From: Macrocybe gigantea
Taxonomy: Eukaryota > Basidiomycota > Agaricomycetes > Agaricales > Callistosporiaceae
DNA length: 64,000 nucleotides
Reading direction: 5' to 3'
Assembly (NCBI GenBank): GCA_011319805.1
Contig: SJRY01000229.1
Coordinates: 1-64,000 of the forward strand
Shown: in pieces, positions 48,201-58,422 of the stretch
How positions within the stretch are numbered: position 1 is the stretch's first letter
Layout: the number at the start of each line of letters is the position of its first letter
Notes under the pieces: generated by a model
Told to the model about the DNA's origin: nothing
The model's database searches: none
What the model saw: the letters and a program-made list of their open reading frames with translations, nothing else
Program-made: the position numbers and the translations under genes

Positions 48201-48802
48201 ATGACTGCGGCTGGGGTGCACGGAGAAAACAAGGGATCGGCGGCACGCGACGAGAGATGCCCGATATTATATGCATGGAATCTGAATCAAACAAACGCGG
48301 ATGTCTGAGAAGGTGGCATGGTAGGAATGGGGTGTGGGTAGGACACACCCATCTACGTCTTTTTCAGGACTGACGGCTTCGGTGACCATGCGTTCTCCGG
48401 CCGGGGTGACATGGCTTCCAAGAGGAAGTTGCACCAATATTCCGCTTACTTGATCATCATTGTTCAGCTTCTTGACGACTTCGACGACCTGTTCCGGGGA
48501 GACATCGGCGGGAAGCGAGACGTGTTTAAACTTGATGCCGACTTCCTGTGCGGCTTTGGCCTTCATACGAACATAGGTGGAGGAATCGGGCCTATCTCCG
48601 GCCTGTACGATGGCGAGCTGTGGCTGGAAGCGAGGATATCGCGTTTGCAGTGCTTTGATACGCTCCGCGACATTGCTTCGGACCGATCTGGTAGTGCGGA
48701 GGCAAATGAGCGACATGACGCATGACGATGAGTGAAAACGAATGACTTTGCTAGGGCAGTTCCGTCGATAATCTTGCCGGTGTGGTCGATGGAGGTGGCC
48801 AT
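45282..48802 (-). CDS. ADE3: Trifunctional C1-tetrahydrofolate synthase (ADE3/MIS1 type)
   Basis: Methylene-THF dehydrogenase/cyclohydrolase fused to formate-THF ligase, supplying one-carbon units. The start [19 protein letters not shown] shows no presequence, so the cytosolic form is likely. The dehydrogenase part has [78 protein letters not shown] and [20 protein letters not shown]. The ligase part has the ATP motif [56 protein letters not shown] and THE end GRVIGLF at 45282. One intron (47991-48043) is GC-AG. The C run at 47225-47228 is one base short, breaking the frame between GGAAG and [11 protein letters not shown]. All other blocks are intact, so I treat the gene as functional. Confidence 0.93.
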
Positions 48803-49213
48803 GGTGCGTCGAATATCAAGAGATAAGGCTGCTCGGCTGAGCCGGGTAATATGCAGCCACACCACCATGTCTTGTTTGCGCTCGTTTTGACCGCTGCTCG
48901 TTAGCAAGAAATCATGGGATACGAGATAAATATCAGATGAAAGAGTGCAAGGAACCGCTCTATGAAGTTCGTCTAGGGTCTATAAAAGTGTTGCAGCGTG
49001 TTGTGAGCCAGAGAAAGAAGGTAATCCGGGCTGGCGGCCTTGTTCCTGCTGTAACGAGAAAAAAAATAATAAAGAATGCCGAATTTCCCACGATTGCCGT
49101 TGCGTAATTTTTTTCTTTGGCACTTTTTTTTTTAGTGCCAGGTGGCTGCTGAGTCGGAGACCCTTTCCCCAAAATTCCTCTTCGAAAACGAAATTACTTC
49201 TTCCGCAGTAACG
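48803..49213. promoter_or_regulatory. Divergent intergenic region between C1-THF synthase and GrpE
   Basis: 411 bp separate the two start codons. It holds A/T-rich tracts (aaaaaaaataataaag near 49060 and a T run near 49126-49134) and no open frame that looks coding. No defined binding site was recognised. Confidence 0.4.
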
Positions 49214-50022
49214 ATGGCCATGAGCGCGGTGCAGGCTTTTCAGCTCCTCCGCTCCTGTCCGGCTTCACTGTCGTCCAGGGCATTCGTCGGCTCGGTTACG
49301 GGGAGACATACCACTCGTCTTCTCGGACGCAGGTATTATTCCGAAGGCGAAAAGAAGGAGGAGACGCCCAAAATTGCGGAACACGGCAATGAGGCGGATG
49401 TTAAGCCTCCGGAACAAACTCCGGCACCAGAGCAGGTGACATTGGAGAAGCTGAAGAAGAAGGAAGAGGAAGTCGTCGACTTGACGGTATGTCGTGCTGC
49501 CTCTCCATGTCCGACCAGATATTCCTACGTTTCCTCCAGAGCCGTCTGCGCTACCTGCAAGCCGATTTCCTCAACCTCCAGCGTAATGCTGCGCGGGAAA
49601 AGGAACACGCACGCGACTTTGCCATAACCCGTTTTGCATCCGACTTGCTAGAGACTGCTGACGTTTTGGAAATGGCGCTCAAGTCCGTTCCTTCAGAGTT
49701 CACGAAACCAACAGAGCCACAGTCGTCGGAATCGCCATCGCCTTCCTCACCGCATAAAACGGCTCAAGGCTATCTGCTTGACCTTTACACCGGCGTGGAG
49801 ATGACACATCGTCAACTGCTACAGACGCTCTTCAAGCACCACATCAAGCCCTTCGACCCGACCGGTGACAAATTCGATCCTAATTTCCACGAAGCACTGT
49901 ACCAGGCTCCGATACCCGGAAAAGAGCCAGGAACAGTGGTGGACTGCCAAAAAGCTGGTTACATGATTAAAGACCGTGTGCTCAGGGCAGCCCAGGTCGG
50001 CGTGGCGCAGGAGGCTTCGTGA
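49214..50022 (+). CDS. MGE1: Mitochondrial GrpE nucleotide-exchange factor
   Basis: Co-chaperone that releases ADP from mitochondrial Hsp70 during import and folding. The start at 49214 (MAMSAVQAFQLLRSCPASLS) leads a basic presequence ending around GRRYYSEGEKKEE. A coiled-coil helix follows (TLEKLKKKEEEVVDLT). A short intron (49485-49539) joins to SRLRYLQADFLNLQRNAARE. The GrpE signature region is FDPNFHEALYQAPIPGKEPG, TVVDCQKAGYMIKDRVLRAA, QVGVAQEAS, stop 50022. Two exons, about 250 residues, as expected. A Pro/Ser-rich loop (TEPQSSESPSPSSPHK) inside the helical domain is larger than in yeast. It converges on the mtPheRS gene, 104 bp between stops. Confidence 0.94.
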
Positions 50023-50126
50023 GGGACATTTCCGCCAGACGTTTGATCATCCTGGGATGGAGGAGTGGCGCGTCTAGACGTGACATTAGGTGGACGACTA
50101 TACGCATATCGTAACAGCCATATTAA

Positions 50127-51123
50127 TTAACGAATCTCAACTCCGAACTGCTCATTCAATCGCGACACCACGTCAGCGTGTATTACATTTACTTCATCAT
50201 TCGACAAAGATCTGTGATTGTTCTCAGTTTTGTTCCTGGCCAAGCGAATGAGCTGAAAATACCTATCCATTGAACGATAATTCACTCTGAAACAGAGGCT
50301 GGTCCTTCCGCTTTTCGGATGAACGAAATGATCGATCTGTCGACGAGGCATTTTCAGCAGATACCAACTTCAACAAGAGCGGCAGACTTGCCTTTTTAAC
50401 ATCTTCCACGAGATCCTCAGCTACGTCGCGGACCAGGTCACAGAAATCATTGTCATGCAAATGGCGATCCAGAGGTAGCCAGAAGCTGACGTCCTTGAAG
50501 CAAGGTGGGTATTTTGAGTAAGACTTGAATGTCGTGATTTTTCCGTCTTCAAACTGCGAGAGGAAGCGCGGGTCTGTCGACCAGAACAGACGAATATCTG
50601 GTATTGAGTAGAGTATCATAGCTATACGTTCCAGTCCAAGTCCAAAAGCCCATCCGATGTTGTTAGGCACACCTGTCGCACAGAGGCGCGTGAGTTCGGG
50701 AAAGTAAACGAGACAAGTTGCAGGTTCTCACCGGCAGTATCAAGAGTCGCCTGCTTCACAACGCCGCAGCCCAAGATTTCAAGCCATTTTCCGCGGAAGA
50801 AGACTTCGACTTCGAAACTTGGGCTCGTGAAAGGAAAGTAAGCCTCTATCCAGCGGACACGCAGCGGTTCTTTGGTGCCATCGGCCGTCGCACCGCTGAC
50901 GCCCCCGAAAAGGTGCAAAATCAGCGAGTTGAGGGACAGTTTCAGATTCTGCGCGACGAGCTCCGACTGCCTCGGGTCGTGTGAAGGCTGAACCGGGTTT
51001 GAGGAGGATACGTGAGGAATGTCCTCTATGACAATGTTCGAACGCGCCAGATGATGCGATAAACGGGCGTTGTCCTCCTCCACTTCTTTCATTCCGTTCG
51101 GGGACGAATTGAAGATCCTGGCA

Positions 51124-51155
<32 letters not shown>

Positions 51156-51629
51156 GCCATCAATCTCGTCTCGCCGGTACACGTCCGCCGTGAGCAGCCA
51201 CTTCGTTTCGCGCTCTCGGAAGACTTCGACTTCGTGCGCGGACGTGTGCGTGCGCAGCATCATGTCCTTGTTCACATAGTAGCTGTCGGTGACCGCGCGG
51301 CCGGGATGGTCTGGCGGGAAAGACAGCTCGTCAAAGTTTTTGAACGGCGTAACAAGCGGGGAGAACGAGGAGAGGTGCTTGAAGTCCGGGTAATGCGATT
51401 CGATCAGTGAACGAAGCGTGCTCAGAGGATGAGAGGGTTTCGTGTGCAGGCGTAGGGGAATCTTGTTCAAAATTGCAGGGGTGACATTCGTGATCGAGTC
51501 CGTTGGGTACCGCGTTCCGAGGATGTCAAAGCAAGGAGGAAGAGATGAAGATGAGCCTGATATGCTCCTAGAAAGGAGTCGGCGAGGTAAAGAGCGAGGA
51601 GACGGCCATAGTCTGATGGCGTGGGTCAT
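50127..51629 (-). CDS. MSF1: Mitochondrial phenylalanyl-tRNA synthetase
   Basis: Monomeric class II synthetase charging mitochondrial tRNA-Phe. I take [20 protein letters not shown] (51629) as start because it opens a basic presequence; an upstream in-frame ATG lies at 51701. The catalytic core shows [40 protein letters not shown] (motif 2), [20 protein letters not shown] and motif 3 [20 protein letters not shown]. An FDX-ACB anticodon-binding domain closes the protein ([35 protein letters not shown], ending [12 protein letters not shown] at 50127). Three or four introns sit in the 3' half. No frame break seen. Confidence 0.94.
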
Positions 51630-51948
51630 CGAAAGCAATGGACAGAATAAAGTTACGTTAATCGCGGGCTCTATGAAGCGAAAAAACAAAATTCGATTCA
51701 ATTCGATTGAATAGCTAGTCTACACTATCTACCAGAGAATTATCGTGAACGGACGACGGAAAGGTGCATCAGCCATCATCCCACATCAATGAAGAGTCCA
51801 TCCAACCGTCAGTATCGTAAAAAGGCATGATCAAAAGGTTAACAAAGCAAGAATGGGAGAGGGTGTCCAAGTCATCTTTTTTCGTTAGAGGCTAAGGAAA
51901 GGAGCGAATACAAGATATAAAAAAAGAATAAGGAAGACTGTTACAAAA
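51630..51948. other. Intergenic stretch between mtPheRS and the membrane coiled-coil gene
   Basis: 319 bp on the 5' side of mtPheRS and the 3' side of the next minus-strand gene. Contains the direct short repeat aattcgattcaattcgattga near 51690-51710 and AT-rich sequence near 51910-51945. Nothing else recognised. Confidence 0.35.
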
Positions 51949-53260
51949 TCACCAACCGCCGAACCATCTGGAAGGGGGCCGTCTGGTCGCTCGGGGACGA
52001 GCAAGGGTTCTGGAGGGTCGCGCATCGTCATCATCATCTTCGTCAGTAACGACCTCGACCGCAGTAGTGCGAGGACCGGCAGGAGTCGAGGAAGACGGTG
52101 CGACTTCAGGCTTTGGGCTGGCAGCCAGACGGGTGTTTGCTGGCGGCGGGACAGTAACAGTTTGTGTTTGGATCACGGTCTTGGTCTCGGTTTCGTAAGC
52201 AGTTTCGGAAACAATGATTGGAGGGAGTTCATGATACTAAAACAAGTGCAAAGAAATGAGTCAGCTTGAGCACGTGAAACACAACGGAGAAACGGAAAAA
52301 TCGGAAAATGTTCAGACCGAGTTGCGATCGATCTTGGATCATTGATCTTGATCGACGGCACTCGGTCTCGCGAGCAGAGGACGAGGGTGACAAGACTGAT
52401 GGAACCCAGAGTCCCCCAAGCCCGGACGAAGGAGTGACGACGGTGGGAGGGGGGATCACGAGGGGATTCATACAGACTCGGAATGATAGGCGTCTCAAAG
52501 CTCGGAGCGGCGCGGGAGAGGCGGCGGTACCTTGGCTTTTCGCTTAGGTGCTACGGGTTCGTAGACGTATTCATCCTCGACCGTGGACGGATTATCATTT
52601 CCAAGAGCACTATATAGAATCTGATCAGCACATAACTAACGACGGTTCGGCGCGTGGCACATACTGAAGCTGTTCCATGATCCATGCCTCACGGCGCGAC
52701 GCGTCATGTTCTCTTCGGTTGATGCTTTCCTCACGCTTGCTAATATCCCTTTCTCTCTCGGCAATCTTAAGCTCACGCTCAAGAAGCTCTTCAGCCCGGG
52801 TACCGACCCATCCAGGAGGAGTAAGAGAATCCTCCTTGACGACCTCCTTGATGATGGTCTGCACGGGAGCGGTCACGGTCTCCGTGGCGGTGGCAGAGGT
52901 ACAAACAGGGCAGACGATGGGGGAAGGGGAAGGAATGACACCGCCTGGAGCGCCTGCGAGAATCTCAGCTTCCCGTCGAGCGACTTCGGCCTCACGGACA
53001 GCGACTGCACTTTCGCGCGCAATCAGAGCCTGAGTACGCTTCGGCGTCAGGTAGCCTAGCACACCGCCTGATCCCGACTCCGAACTGCCAGTGATGGACT
53101 GATTGGAAGGAAGGGAAAGCATAACAGCCAAGACAGCGAGGACGAGAGAGAGTACAAGTAGTAGCGTTGTGGAAGAGATTGTTCTATGGTGATGATGAGA
53201 GCGCTCACGCTCGCTGCGGTGATGACGCTCGCCATGGTGCGAAGATGAGGGACCAGCCAT
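51949..53260 (-). CDS. Single-pass membrane protein with coiled coil, unknown function
   Basis: Not recognised. It starts MAGPSSSHHGERHHRSERER with a His/Arg-rich cytosolic end. A strong transmembrane segment follows (TTLLLVLSLVLAVLAVMLSL). About 130 residues with heptad-like charged repeats come next (AVREAEVARREAEI; ELLERELKIAERERDISKRE; ESINRREHDASRREAWIMEQ), interrupted by a Cys-Pro-x-Cys phrase (SPIVCPVCTSATATETVTAP). Downstream exons carry VEDEYVYEPVAPKRKAKV and a Thr/Pro/acid-rich region ending RPPSRWFGGW at 51949. Topology looks type II. The coiled coil suggests an oligomeric tether; the function is not inferable. Divergent from NUR1. Confidence 0.72.
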
Positions 53261-53618
53261 CCTGACTGTTTAGAGAACGATGTCAATGAGCAACGATCGA
53301 TGACAAAAAAAAATGGGGCTGCACACCGCTTATCGAAGAACTGGGCGACAAGGATGTAGCAGTGGTAGCAGATGGGCGTAGGATAGACGTCTTGGAGGCC
53401 TGAATGATGAAGGAAGGTTGGGGTACCGCGGGATGGGAGTAAGAGTATGAAAGAGCGGTTGATTTGAGCGGACGCTTTTTTTTAACTTCCCATTTTCCAT
53501 TGTTCAACAGCCACGTGTTGGCACACGTGTTGCATGACACGTCACGTGCTCGTTACCCATTATGCATCGTGACTTTTCTTGTCCTCTCGGCTCAAAGGAG
53601 CCCCTCCACCTCACGACA
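53261..53618. promoter_or_regulatory. Divergent promoter region of the coiled-coil gene and NUR1
   Basis: 358 bp between start codons. It contains a poly-T tract (about 53476-53483) and the cluster of CACGTG palindromes listed separately, which sits about 70-110 bp before the NUR1 start. Confidence 0.5.
53512..53548. promoter_or_regulatory. Cluster of three CACGTG E-boxes
   Basis: Perfect CACGTG palindromes at 53512-53517, 53524-53529 and 53543-53548, with a related ACACGTC immediately before the third. In fungi CACGTG is bound by bHLH factors such as Cbf1 and Pho4. Three copies in 37 bp is far above chance and suggests a real operator for NUR1, the divergent gene, or both. Confidence 0.6.
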
Positions 53619-54964
53619 ATGGCTCTCCGTCGTCTAGCCCAGCAAAACCGTGCATTCACCGTCACCGGCTTACCTAAAAGTCCTGGGGAAAACTCTATAT
53701 ATGCAGACCCCACGAGCTTGCCCTCGACGCCACGCAACCGCGTCTCCATTGGCACCTACCGTTCCCCTGCCTCCACGCCATCTATCTCGTCTTCTGTTCC
53801 TTTTGACTGGGAAGCGGCACGGTCCAGGAAGCCTCCTCCATATGCGACTCCTTTGCAGAAGAAAGGACCGCGTCGATCAACTGCAGTTGATGCTTCGGTG
53901 GGCACGCCTTTGAGGAAACCCGTCATCCGAAAGAAGGGCATTGTGGAGAGGTTCGTCGTGTCGTACTGTTTCAGTTAATCACTGCTCACTGGTGCGATAG
54001 AATTACTTCTCTCCCTTCCAGAATCGCGTTTGAAGTGGCCCTCTTTCCTCACAATCTTCCTCTTCCCAGTTCCACTACATCAGCTCGTATTCTGGGCGGG
54101 TTAATGCACTTCATTCACCTATGTATACGAATTAGTCAGGTTCGCAGGCTGCCAGATGCGGACTTGGAGTGGGAAAACATGTATCGTGAAAACGACTCGT
54201 GGTTCGACTGGGTAGGTCGTTGTGGATCGTTCGCTGTTTTGATGTAGTCTCATTTCGTGTCCAGACGGGGCCCATGACTCTGTTTCTGATTTTATCATCA
54301 TGCATCAATGCTTTCTATGTTTTCACACGTATCAGGCTCTACCGCCTCCACCATCGCCACGAGCTTGTGTCCTCGCCAAATGCTCGTCTCGTCCCTGCCG
54401 AACTTGATTTTGAGCGCCTGGCGCCACCTTCTGTGTGGTCGCGAATCCGGTCGCATCTTTGGTGCATGTTCTCGTATTCATGGCGGTTTTTGCTAGGCCT
54501 CAACCCGCCATCCACCAAACATCTGCCAAAGAAATCGGCGATGGTGCAGCAGTTGGAGGTTTGGGCGCCTGGGCAGTTGGAGCTGACACTCTTCAGCATA
54601 TATTCTCCTGTGCATGCTTTGCTCTGGATGGCTACTCAACCGTCGAATTGGATAATCATGGGATTTATTATGGTAGCTGTTGGGGTACAGGTATGAATAC
54701 TTGGTATGACTCTGCTTCGGATGCTGAATTCCATTTTTAGCTACAAAGTTTAATATACTGGTTTAACACGTTGATGAAAGATAAGGAGATTATTGCTGCG
54801 GAGGTGATGCACGAGTATAATGAAGGGGTGCGTGTTGTCTTGAGCGTTTTCTTTGGCGTGTCACTGATATGACCGTGCAGTTTGTCTATCCTCGAGTGAA
54901 TCCGATCCGAAAAGACGTTGCAGTGATGACTCATGAATCGGAGGTGGTGAATTGGTGGGAGTAG
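53619..54964 (+). CDS. NUR1: Nuclear rim protein NUR1-like
   Basis: Inner-nuclear-membrane protein of the Nur1 family, which anchors silent chromatin and rDNA at the nuclear rim in yeasts. The start at 53619 gives MALRRLAQQNRAFTVTGLPK. A Ser/Pro/Arg-rich nucleoplasmic segment is followed by VALFPHNLPLPSSTTSARIL, the family's conserved opening. Membrane segments follow (GPMTLFLILSSCINAFYVFT; WIIMGFIMVAVGVQ) with QLELTLFSIYSPVHALLWMA between. The end is EVMHEYNEGFVYPRVNPIRK and VVNWWE at 54964. Five or so exons, no break. An in-frame ATG at 53562 would add 19 residues but fits the family less well. Confidence 0.85.
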
Positions 54965-55038
54965 AGACGTGATTAGATTTGTAGGACACAGAATGAAATT
55001 TGAAAACACAGCCACGTAACTACTCTTTGCCTTGAGAA

Positions 55039-57027
55039 AATGAGTGGCAAATACCAGAAACGCTGTTATGTGCGTAGAAATTACTGAACCACTCTCTTTT
55101 TAAGGTTACACTCATTTTCGCCGTTTAGTATGCCGAAAACAAGCATTGCGATCGCTCAGACTGTCCCTACGTGCACCCAAACGATCCAGCCTGGGACATA
55201 GTACCCTCCTACAAGCGCTATTCTGGATATTCAAGACGACCACCTTCTCCACAGCATCGTCGTGACTATCGACGCCGTTCTTATAGTCCACTCTCGTCGA
55301 AGCACCCTCGCGGTGGGGAGCTTTCGCGTAGAATACACGACCCAGATTACGACCGCTCTTCGCATCGGGAGAAGTCGAGAGAGAGGTCGAGGTCCCCCGT
55401 CCACTTTAAGGGCACCCCCAGGGACGAACCTCCCACTCCAGGACCATCGTTGGCCTCGAGGATATCGTCCGTCTCCACAACACCAATCAGGAAGCCGTCG
55501 ATGTCAAGCACAGACCTTGATCTTTCCTTTAGACTCTCTACACCTTCAACAGAGTCGAAGCCACAAGCGCCGGCAATGATGGCCCCTCCTCCAGAACCAA
55601 GTCCCATAGTCGAGCCACCGCCGCCTCCACCACCCCGTATGCCAGCACCGGCCGTCCCTCCACCTCCCCTTCCCGAACCGCCATCGCTCATAACAGGCGG
55701 TCAGTCTGTAACGCCTCATCCGACAGCAGAACAACAGCGGATGCTCTGGATGACGCGGATTCGGTATGCGCTCTTTGTGCCCTTGCACGTCGACGCGAAT
55801 TGATCACACCCGCCTAGCCTGATAGCAGATTGCGTGCAAGCGCGACAACAGTTTGCCAGAGCCGAAGAAGAGCTGAACACCTTCCGCAGGCTGATGGACA
55901 ATCCAAAGGTGCCCACGATGAACGACGATGATTCGCAGCGGTACAAAGTGCGATTATCTGAGCTGGAAAAAAAGCACGATGTGGCGAAGAAGAAACTCAA
56001 AGACACGATAAACAAGCTGATTGCTGAGTCCAACAGCTGGCCGATCCATCCCCGTCTGGACGATGGCGTCGAGGCGGAGAGAACACGTGAGATGATCAAG
56101 TCGTTTGAGCAGCTGAAGAGCGCTGCCCAGGAAATGGACAAGGTTCTCGCCGAGTTGCACCTGCATGATGACCGCAATGAAGACGAAACGGGTTCGCGCA
56201 TGGAGGTCGATGGGGATGCTGCAGCACGACCATTGAAACGTCGGCGACTCTCCACCACGGCGATCTCACCCGCTGAATCCGACAGACTCACCGAGGAGGA
56301 ATTTGAAAAACTCTCTGAACGCGTCACCAACACGGAAAATATCATGCGAGATGTCGAGAATGACCTCAATGTCCGCGTTGCTGATATTCGGCGTGAGATC
56401 GACGAGTACATGACAGACAAGGTCGAGGAACTCTCTGCTATCAAGGCCGCCATCCCGCCGGAGACGGAGACCGATCATTACCAGCTCATGGAAGGTCATG
56501 TCTCCGAGATGGACACGGAACTCAGAGAGCTGGCAAAAGAAGTGGCCGGCTTGTTACTCAAAACAGACGAAACTAGCTCCAAGTCCGAAGACCTTCGGGC
56601 GGTAATCGCTCAAGATCGGCGAGACATGGCACTGGTGCGAATAGTCTTCTAACACTCCGCGATCTCAGCTTATTTTGCATAGATTCACGAAAAGCTGAAA
56701 GATCATGCAGAGGAGCGGCAGAAGACGAGGGAGGCAATCGAGGCTTTGAAGGCGGCGCTGAATGCATACATCAATCATCCACCGTCGCCGCCGCATTCGC
56801 CAATCCTGCCGTCCAGGACATTAATACTCCACGCCATGGAAGATTCTTTGAATGACATGGTTCGAGCCGCTATCCAGCCACATGTTGAGGCCCTACGTTC
56901 AGAGATTGGGCAGAGGGCCCAAAGTCATAATAAGGAGACGTACGACCTGTTGTGGTCGAAATTATCGCTGACGCTTCGGACGGTGGAAGCTTTGTATCGA
57001 AGGCTTGCGACAGATCCGGCAACATGA
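55039..57027 (+). CDS. CCCH zinc-finger protein with proline-rich and coiled-coil regions
   Basis: The first exon encodes MSGKYQKRCY. A 60-nt intron joins it to YAENKHCDRSDCPYVHPNDP, giving one C-x7-C-x4-C-x3-H finger (residues 9, 17, 22, 26). An Arg/Ser-rich stretch (HREKSRERSRSP) like that of splicing proteins comes next, then a proline block (EPPPPPPPRMPAPAVPPPPL). After an intron near 55760-55830 there is about 270 residues of coiled coil (VRLSELEKKHDVAKKKLKDT; LRELAKEVAGLLLKTD), with a basic LKRRRL signal. The C-terminal exon ends VEALYRRLATDPAT at 57027. RNA binding through the CCCH finger and self-association through the coiled coil are reasonable family-level inferences; the gene is not otherwise identified. 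Confidence 0.78.
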
Positions 57028-57157
57028 ATGGCTCGTTTCACGGAAGATCTCGGCGACTCGGTATCATACTGTACACTAGCAGTGAACTTTGTAGCATATC
57101 CTCTGTGCTGCTCAGCATTTGGAAGGCCTTAAGAATTAGGTTCGTTTCAGTCTAACA

Positions 57158-57255
57158 GCCCGTGTAGCTCAGCGGTAGAGCATTGTACTTATGAGGAAAC
57201 ATAAATAGGTTCTTGTGAAATGCAAGGGTCTCGAGTTCGAATCTCGGCATGGGCA
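57158..57255 (+). tRNA. tRNA-Ile(UAU) with a 26-nt intron
   Basis: A full cloverleaf can be drawn. Acceptor gcccgtg pairs with catgggc (one G-T pair), discriminator A. D arm is gctc/gagc with loop agcggta. Anticodon stem ttgta pairs with tgcaa (one G-T). T arm is tcgag/ctcgg with loop ttcgaat. The anticodon loop reads c-t-TAT-g-a, so it decodes AUA. The intron (57194-57219) lies at the canonical 37/38 site and contains ata, able to pair with the anticodon. Yeast tRNA-Ile(UAU) also carries an intron at this site. G at position 37 is unusual. A T-rich tract (ctttttctt) right after the gene can act as the Pol III terminator. Confidence 0.88.
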
Positions 57256-57376
57256 TGCTTTTTCTTATTGTTTGGGATCTCCGAAGGTACCGTATTCATG
57301 CCTTCCTCATCCTATTGGAATACCAGAGCATAGATAATTTTTTTTTAAACAAGAAAAAAGTGGTCATTCAAGTACC

Positions 57377-58361
57377 CTATACGAGAGAGGACTGTTCCTC
57401 ATAACATCCACTGTTAGAAATATGAATAAATCTACTTCCCACCCTGCTGGCCTGCTCGTCGGAATGCGTGATCCATATGATGGCCTTCAGTTCCGTCTCT
57501 GGAGACCTGACCTCATTCAGTAAAAATCGCTCGACAAGTGACGAAGAATTCGAGTCCAATGCCGAGGTGGGCTCTATACGAGCAAATCATCGTTGAGTGC
57601 ATGAACAACGCTAGAGACAGCGCGGACTGTTCGAACCATCGAGAAGCAAGACTTCGGCCGTGTTCAAGCCCACGGCGATGGCAAGCGCGACTCTCTGAGC
57701 CTCCCCACCACTAAGATTCGACCACTCTCGATCCCAGAGCTGCGCATCGACATCCCAGCCGACGGCAATGTCAATTGGTCTGTGAACGCTGTTGTGGGCT
57801 GGCTTCTCGAGCCCCTTGCGCTTGTCGGCTTTGCGCGCTTCGATGGAGGTGATGGATGTGAGAAAATCGCGTGGGGTTCCGGGGAGCAGCGAGGGTCTCT
57901 GTGGGACATACAGGACCCGCGTCCTATACAACGGTATGCCTAACCATCAATTCCATGTCACATCTGGTCAGGATGTTACAGAAAAAAGTCGGACCGCGTA
58001 CCCCACGATTTCGGAGGACTGCAGGGGAGGGGTTGATTAGTCTCGGTGAGCCTGTTGGAGATGTTTGCTAACCTGCCGCGATAAAGAACCGTGCCCTCGT
58101 GCACGTTAAGGTGCGCGATACATTTTAGCAATGTCGTTTTACCGGAGCCGCTCTTTCCGCGGAGAACGACGATGTCGCCTGATTACTGCTTGAGAGCTAA
58201 AGTCGCCAGAGTTTATTCAGACCCAGACCTTGAAAAATCTTCAGGTCTATGTTAGCGAACACAGACTGACCCTCTTTGATGCGACAAGCAACGCATTTCA
58301 ACTGAAGAAGAGGAGCAGAGCTTTCAGGTTGGGGATCATGGACATCGTCGAGGTGGCTCAT
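57377..58361 (-). CDS. Stand-alone ABC transporter-type ATPase (FetA/STAR1-like)
   Basis: Soluble nucleotide-binding domain without membrane segments. The start MSHLDDVHDPQPESSAPLLQ at 58361 is followed by an intron and GDIVVLRGKSGSGKTTLLKC (Walker A). The Q-loop phrase VLYVPQRPSLLPGTP is next, then the signature WSNLSGGEAQRVALAIAVGL. Walker B EVLLLDEPTSALDSNSSSLV is formed across an intron at about 57575-57638. The H-loop is IIWITHSDEQASRVG. The end EEQSSLV is at 57377. About 270 residues, the size of one bacterial ABC ATPase. The phrase pattern resembles bacterial FetA/YbbL and plant STAR1, which pair with a separate membrane partner; none is encoded nearby. Transport role and substrate unknown. 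Confidence 0.82.
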
Positions 58362-58422
58362 GGTCACAAAGGCGTGATGTCACAAACTAAGTACTATGAG
58401 GGCGTAAATTAATGAGTGTCAA

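Noticed and set aside
55069..55170. A GTG start just before HPNDPAWDI for the CCCH gene
   Set aside because: Eukaryotic genes rarely use GTG; the upstream ATG exon at 55039 with a clean GT-AG intron explains the sequence and completes a zinc finger.
55347..56453. Gly-rich and Ser-rich frames opposite the CCCH gene
   Set aside because: Reverse reading of polyproline and coiled-coil codons; no start context or splice support.
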